DNA from: JBHJHP01 sp042219825
GTDB taxonomy: Bacteria > Bacteroidota > Bacteroidia > Bacteroidales > UBA5342
Direction: 5' to 3'
DNA: 64,000 nt
Assembly: GCF_042219825.1 (NCBI RefSeq)
Contig: NZ_JBHJHQ010000003.1
Location: 1 to 64,000 of the forward strand
The notes below the pieces were generated by a model. That model searched no databases and was not told the DNA's origin. It saw nothing but the letters and a program-made list of their open reading frames with translations. A program made the position numbers and the translations under genes. Below are positions 62,740-64,000 of the stretch, piece by piece. Each line of letters starts with the position of its first letter. Position 1 is the stretch's first letter.

Positions 62740-62848
62740 ACATATTTAAAACATCCAGAATATTAATATCAAGCAGACGTGGTACTGTAACTATTTTCTG
62801 GAGTGAAATATTTCCCGAAATACTCAATGCGCTAAATCATCATCGTGA
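62738..62848 (-). pseudogene. C-terminal remnant of a DUF4252 family gene
   Basis: In one minus-strand frame this reads ALSISGNISLQKIVTVPR, then LLDINILDVLNM and a stop. The end of the intact DUF4252 gene at 63573 reads ILSVSGNMTMKEIITVSR, then LLDINILDVLNM and a stop. The DNA match also covers the downstream terminator hairpin. Upstream the frame is broken, and the sequence merges into the last ~14 codons of the 62824 gene (HDDDLA here, EDDEQLI in the intact copy). It is therefore a truncated tandem copy. Confidence 0.78.
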
Positions 62849-63369
62849 AAAGTATGAAGAAGATTTGTTTCTGTATTTGATTCTATTTTATAGAATGGAT
62901 ATAATTCTTCCTCCACCATAAATGTTGATGTCAGCATAACTTTTAAATCATATAAATATGCCTCAGTTGATAATCGCTGAGGTATAGATCCTGCTATAAA
63001 AATCTGAAGCAAATTAAACTTATATGTTAATCCTGTAGTCGTAATTTCAATAAACTTACTTTCAGGGTTACGATCCGGAATGGCACTAGGAGCATAAAAC
63101 GGAGTGTTCAATGTTTTATTTTTCACAAAGAATTCAAGACTTGTAACATAGTTAAATCCTGCAGGTTGAACATAATCAATACTTTTCATATAGACTTTAA
63201 CTGAATCGGCGGATGGAAGCTTAGATATAGTTACTGTAACATAAAACAAAGGACAGGTGTAATTATCCCCCTTTTTAAGCTTTACAACTACCGGAACATC
63301 CTGCGCCTGTGCATTCACAGAACACAGCGATGTCATAATCAGGATTAAAAAAAACAATTTAGCTTTCAT
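62824..63369 (-). CDS. Small secreted protein of unknown function with a 3' end merged into a DUF4252 remnant
   Basis: The ATG at 63369 gives MKAKLFFLILIMTSLCSVNAQAQ, a standard signal peptide; the longer start at 63393 adds eight residues ahead of it. About 181 residues; the mature part is beta-rich (VVVKLKKGDNYTCPLFYVTVTISKL). No family recognised. The last codons (ETNLLHTFHDDDLAH) align at DNA level with the interior of the neighbouring DUF4252 gene, and the ORF stops where that homology goes out of frame. A frameshift or recombination event probably set its present C-terminus. It precedes terminator copy 1 on the minus strand. Confidence 0.65.
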   Translation of the reverse strand: MKAKLFFLILIMTSLCSVNAQAQDVPVVVKLKKGDNYTCPLFYVTVTISKLPSADSVKVYMKSIDYVQPAGFNYVTSLEFFVKNKTLNTPFYAPSAIPDRNPESKFIEITTTGLTYKFNLLQIFIAGSIPQRLSTEAYLYDLKVMLTSTFMVEEELYPFYKIESNTETNLLHTFHDDDLAH

Positions 63370-63548
63370 TTTTAAATGCTTATTCCATTTCAATTTAAGT
63401 TAAGGTCAAAAAACAACTATAAATTTACACATATTGATATCGAAAGTAAATCACGGAAAACCGTTAGTTTTTTCATTGGCTTCTTTAAAAAGTAACTCAA
63501 TGCCATAAAATAATACAAATGTAATTATCTGTGAAAATAGAAAACAAA

Positions 63549-63571
63549 AAAAGCGGGCAGTGCCCGCTTTT
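63549..63571 (-). terminator. Intrinsic terminator of the DUF4252 gene (copy 2)
   Basis: The stem AAAAGCGGGC / GCCCGCTTTT with a 3-nt loop is followed on the minus strand by TTTG, directly after the stop codon at 63573-63575. It is a near copy of the hairpin at 62711-62739. Confidence 0.87.
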
Positions 63572-63572
63572 C

Positions 63573-64000
63573 TTACATATTTAAAACATCCAGAATGTTA
63601 ATATCAAGCAGTCGGGAAACGGTAATAATTTCCTTCATGGTCATGTTTCCTGAAACACTGAGAATTAATTGTTCATCATCTTCCAGCGCCATTACAATCA
63701 GATCCTTAATGCGATCCGTCTTTTTATCTTCCAGGATATAAACCGTCAGGCTTTCTCCGTCATCCACCATTTTTACGATCTGTTCGTAGTTCTTATCCCT
63801 GATTTCACTTTTCAGCCTCTTCATTTCATCATCCGGAATCAGTTTATCATCTTCACCTCCAATCAGGATCATCTCGTTAAAATTATCAATGATATCCTCC
63901 GGAAAATCAGGATTCCCCTGTAACTTTTGCCTGAATTTCAGTTCAAACATTTTTTTACTCATGTACATCATATTCATGTCCGAGTTGTCTTCATACTTTT
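63573..64000 (-). CDS. DUF4252 family protein, 5' end beyond the window
   Basis: The frame stays open to the right edge: codons before the Met at 63977 read KYEDNSD, which continues the DUF4252 pattern (KYEDN.D.NMMYMSKKMFEL). So the visible 142 residues are the C-terminal part of a longer protein, whose signal peptide or lipobox lies outside. Conserved elements: YMSKKMFELKFRQKL, DKLIPDDEMKRLKSEIRDKNYEQIVKMVDDGESLTVYI, and the tail LLDINILDVLNM. DUF4252 proteins are small envelope proteins of unknown function, often beside ECF sigma factor genes. A decayed paralogue end lies at 62738-62848. Confidence 0.82.
   Translation of the reverse strand, partial: KYEDNSDMNMMYMSKKMFELKFRQKLQGNPDFPEDIIDNFNEMILIGGEDDKLIPDDEMKRLKSEIRDKNYEQIVKMVDDGESLTVYILEDKKTDRIKDLIVMALEDDEQLILSVSGNMTMKEIITVSRLLDINILDVLNM

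Noticed and set aside
1..64000. CRISPR arrays, tRNA/rRNA genes, transposons, prophage genes, riboswitches
   Set aside because: No regularly spaced direct repeats, no cloverleaf-like sequences or rRNA motifs, no transposase or phage structural proteins, and no known riboswitch core were seen on reading both strands; weak structured RNAs could be missed by eye.

Overview
This window is an AT-rich stretch of a Bacteroidota chromosome, probably a marine or sediment carbohydrate degrader of the class Bacteroidia; the order (for example Marinilabiliales) is a guess. The evidence is two SusC/SusD pairs, a one-protein hybrid two-component regulator, six proteins with type IX secretion (T9SS) C-terminal sorting domains, DUF4139 and DUF4252 family proteins, and several perfect TAnnTTTG -7 boxes of the Bacteroidota sigma factor. 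No rRNA, tRNA, CRISPR array, transposase or integrase was seen.

Layout. (1) 1-5000: five plus-strand genes separated by long imperfect hairpins of about 135-140 nt that look like integron attC sites. Two cassettes have ends that are exact reverse complements of each other, as expected for integron cassettes. Cargo: an unknown secreted protein, a BspA-like leucine-rich-repeat T9SS protein, a small secreted protein overlapping a membrane protein gene, and a small tail-anchored protein. (2) 5236-31666: a sulfated-polysaccharide utilization locus. Two minus-strand operons flank a plus-strand hybrid two-component regulator (16168-20175). One operon encodes a beta-propeller glycosidase-like protein, a sulfatase fused to binding modules, two nearly identical sulfatases and a beta-helix protein. 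The other encodes SusC, SusD, a GH127/DUF1680-type protein, a sulfatase lipoprotein, a second beta-propeller protein and a stand-alone double-module protein. One putative carbohydrate-binding module occurs seven times in five of these proteins.

(3) 32009-38100: plus-strand genes of mixed function: a DUF4139 protein with a SusC-like insert, a small membrane protein, a lipoprotein, a VOC protein, a quinone-oxidoreductase-like dehydrogenase, a sulfotransferase-like protein and an SGNH esterase. (4) 38102-55293: a starch/maltodextrin locus. The minus-strand operon is MFS transporter, beta-phosphoglucomutase, GH65 phosphorylase and GH31; then a LacI regulator; then divergent susC, susD, susE-like and a T9SS-exported GH13 amylase. 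The oligosaccharide would be bound and cut outside, imported by SusCD, trimmed by GH31 in the envelope, carried across the inner membrane and phosphorolysed by GH65 plus PgmB. AAACGTTT-type palindromes lie upstream of both promoters.

(5) 55393-64000: housekeeping and other genes: a fused 2-oxoacid dehydrogenase E1, an MlaF/MlaE-type ABC pair, a GH2 beta-galactosidase, a small secreted protein whose 3' end merges with a broken DUF4252 gene remnant, and a partial DUF4252 gene running off the right edge.

The strongest candidates for something undescribed are the recurring binding module with its stand-alone secreted form (region 2) and the attC-like cassette array (region 1). Residue positions were counted by hand from the translations, and domain borders are approximate.
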